Source: WYZ-LMO11 sp964617245 (lineage in GTDB: Archaea; Thermoproteota; Methanomethylicia; Methanomethylicales; Methanomethylicaceae). From it: DNA of 33,096 bases. The translations under genes were made by a program, and so were the position numbers. Positions 32,811 to 33,096 of this stretch are shown one piece after another. The notes beneath the pieces are model-generated. The model did no database searches, was not told the origin of the DNA, and saw only the letters and a program-made list of their open reading frames with translations. Numbering within the stretch: the first letter of the stretch is position 1; every line of letters starts with the position of its first letter. The DNA is taken from NCBI GenBank assembly GCA_964617245.1, contig CAZTWF010000043.1, forward strand, positions 1 through 33,096. The letters run 5' to 3'.

Positions 32811-33096
32811 ATGATAAAAGAAGAAATCATAATAGAAAAAGGACTTGTTGGATTAAGTAAATGTTTTAGAAAAGCAATAATTGATTCTAAAAAAACAGGT
32901 AAATTATTATTTGTTGGTACACCTTTTACATGCTTACCTTTTGCTGAATTTCTTACTTATAGTATTAGAGATTTGCCAATAAAGACTTATTTCTCTCCTA
33001 ATGGAGATACTCCTGTAATTTTAAATATAAAAGAAGGAATTGGCTATACAATAGGAGAGAAAACTGATGAAAAGGATTTTGATATTATAGTATTAC
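32811..33096 (+). CDS. DUF2124-like methanogen protein (5' part, cut by window)
   Basis: The frame is open from the ATG at 32811 to the end of the window (95 codons, no stop). The sequence EKGLVGLSKCF and KLLFVGTPFTCLPFAEFLTY resembles DUF2124, a small family seen mainly in methanogens and relatives. Cys18 and a second Cys in the FTCLPF loop may be functional. TGAGAG lies just before the ATG. The gap to the divergent DUF4443 gene is 54 A/T-rich bases. Function unknown. Confidence 0.72.
   Translation, partial: MIKEEIIIEKGLVGLSKCFRKAIIDSKKTGKLLFVGTPFTCLPFAEFLTYSIRDLPIKTYFSPNGDTPVILNIKEGIGYTIGEKTDEKDFDIIVL

Noticed and set aside
1..33096. CRISPR arrays, insertion sequences, integrase or phage genes, tRNA or rRNA
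   Set aside because: I looked for regular repeats, transposase or integrase motifs and tRNA/rRNA-like stretches and saw none; gaps between genes are nearly all under 80 bases.

Overview
This window is a strongly AT-rich stretch of archaeal chromosome. It carries a complete methyl-coenzyme M reductase (mcrBGA), and most of the other genes look like Mcr helpers or are conserved mainly in methanogens. Archaeal signs are the Mcr subunits, HMG-CoA reductase, the short archaeal triosephosphate isomerase, GGTGA/GGAGGTG ribosome binding sites, many TTG starts and TATA-like boxes just upstream of some start codons. McrA keeps the residues of classical methane-forming/methane-oxidising enzymes, so a methanogen (or reverse methanogen) is the natural reading. 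The lineage cannot be fixed from this window. No rRNA, tRNA, CRISPR array, insertion sequence or phage gene was seen.

Layout. (1) 61-4805 (+): coiled-coil protein, GT4 glycosyltransferase, HAD phosphatase and class II HMG-CoA reductase, all tightly packed. (2) 4846-6480: a small unknown gene facing a minus-strand operon mcrD-mcrC-mmp5. (3) 6536-13474 (+): a translationally coupled operon mmp3-mmp6-mmp17-mmp7, then a component-A2-like double ABC ATPase, then a [2Fe-2S]/ASKHA reductive activator resembling RACo. (4) 13623-16699: tpiA, nadE, a PD-(D/E)xK nuclease and a ThiR-like regulator. (5) 16723-22595 (+): a DRG-like GTPase, then a coupled operon mmp15-ycaO-tfuA-A2 (the A2 copy with a zinc ribbon). 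(6) 22596-25117: mmp2 (-), DUF2098 plus P-type-ATPase-like HAD (+), DUF483 (-). (7) 25133-28924 (-): mcrB-mcrG-mcrA. (8) 28985-32756 (-): an XRE-type regulator, a nitrate/sulfonate/taurine-type ABC importer and a DUF4443 regulator. (9) 32811-end: the start of a DUF2124 gene cut by the window edge.

How it fits together. McrBGA is the enzyme. YcaO and TfuA install the thioglycine in McrA. McrC, Mmp3, Mmp7, Mmp17 and A2 are the set reported as the ATP-driven complex that reduces Ni in F430. McrD, Mmp2, Mmp5, Mmp6 and Mmp15 are conserved companions whose exact jobs are less clear. Not seen here are mmp10 (McrA arginine methylation), F430 biosynthesis, mtr, hdr and corrinoid methyltransferases.

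The most interesting pattern is that there are two different A2-type ATPases, and each is in an operon with an ASKHA ATPase of the kind that drives ATP-dependent low-potential electron transfer (RACo-like in one, Mmp15 with conserved cluster cysteines in the other). This suggests ATPase-plus-reductive-activase modules dedicated to Mcr. Three activation genes also appear to use non-standard or easily missed starts (CTG for mcrC, ATT for mmp17, TTG for mmp3), so automatic annotation would truncate two of them.
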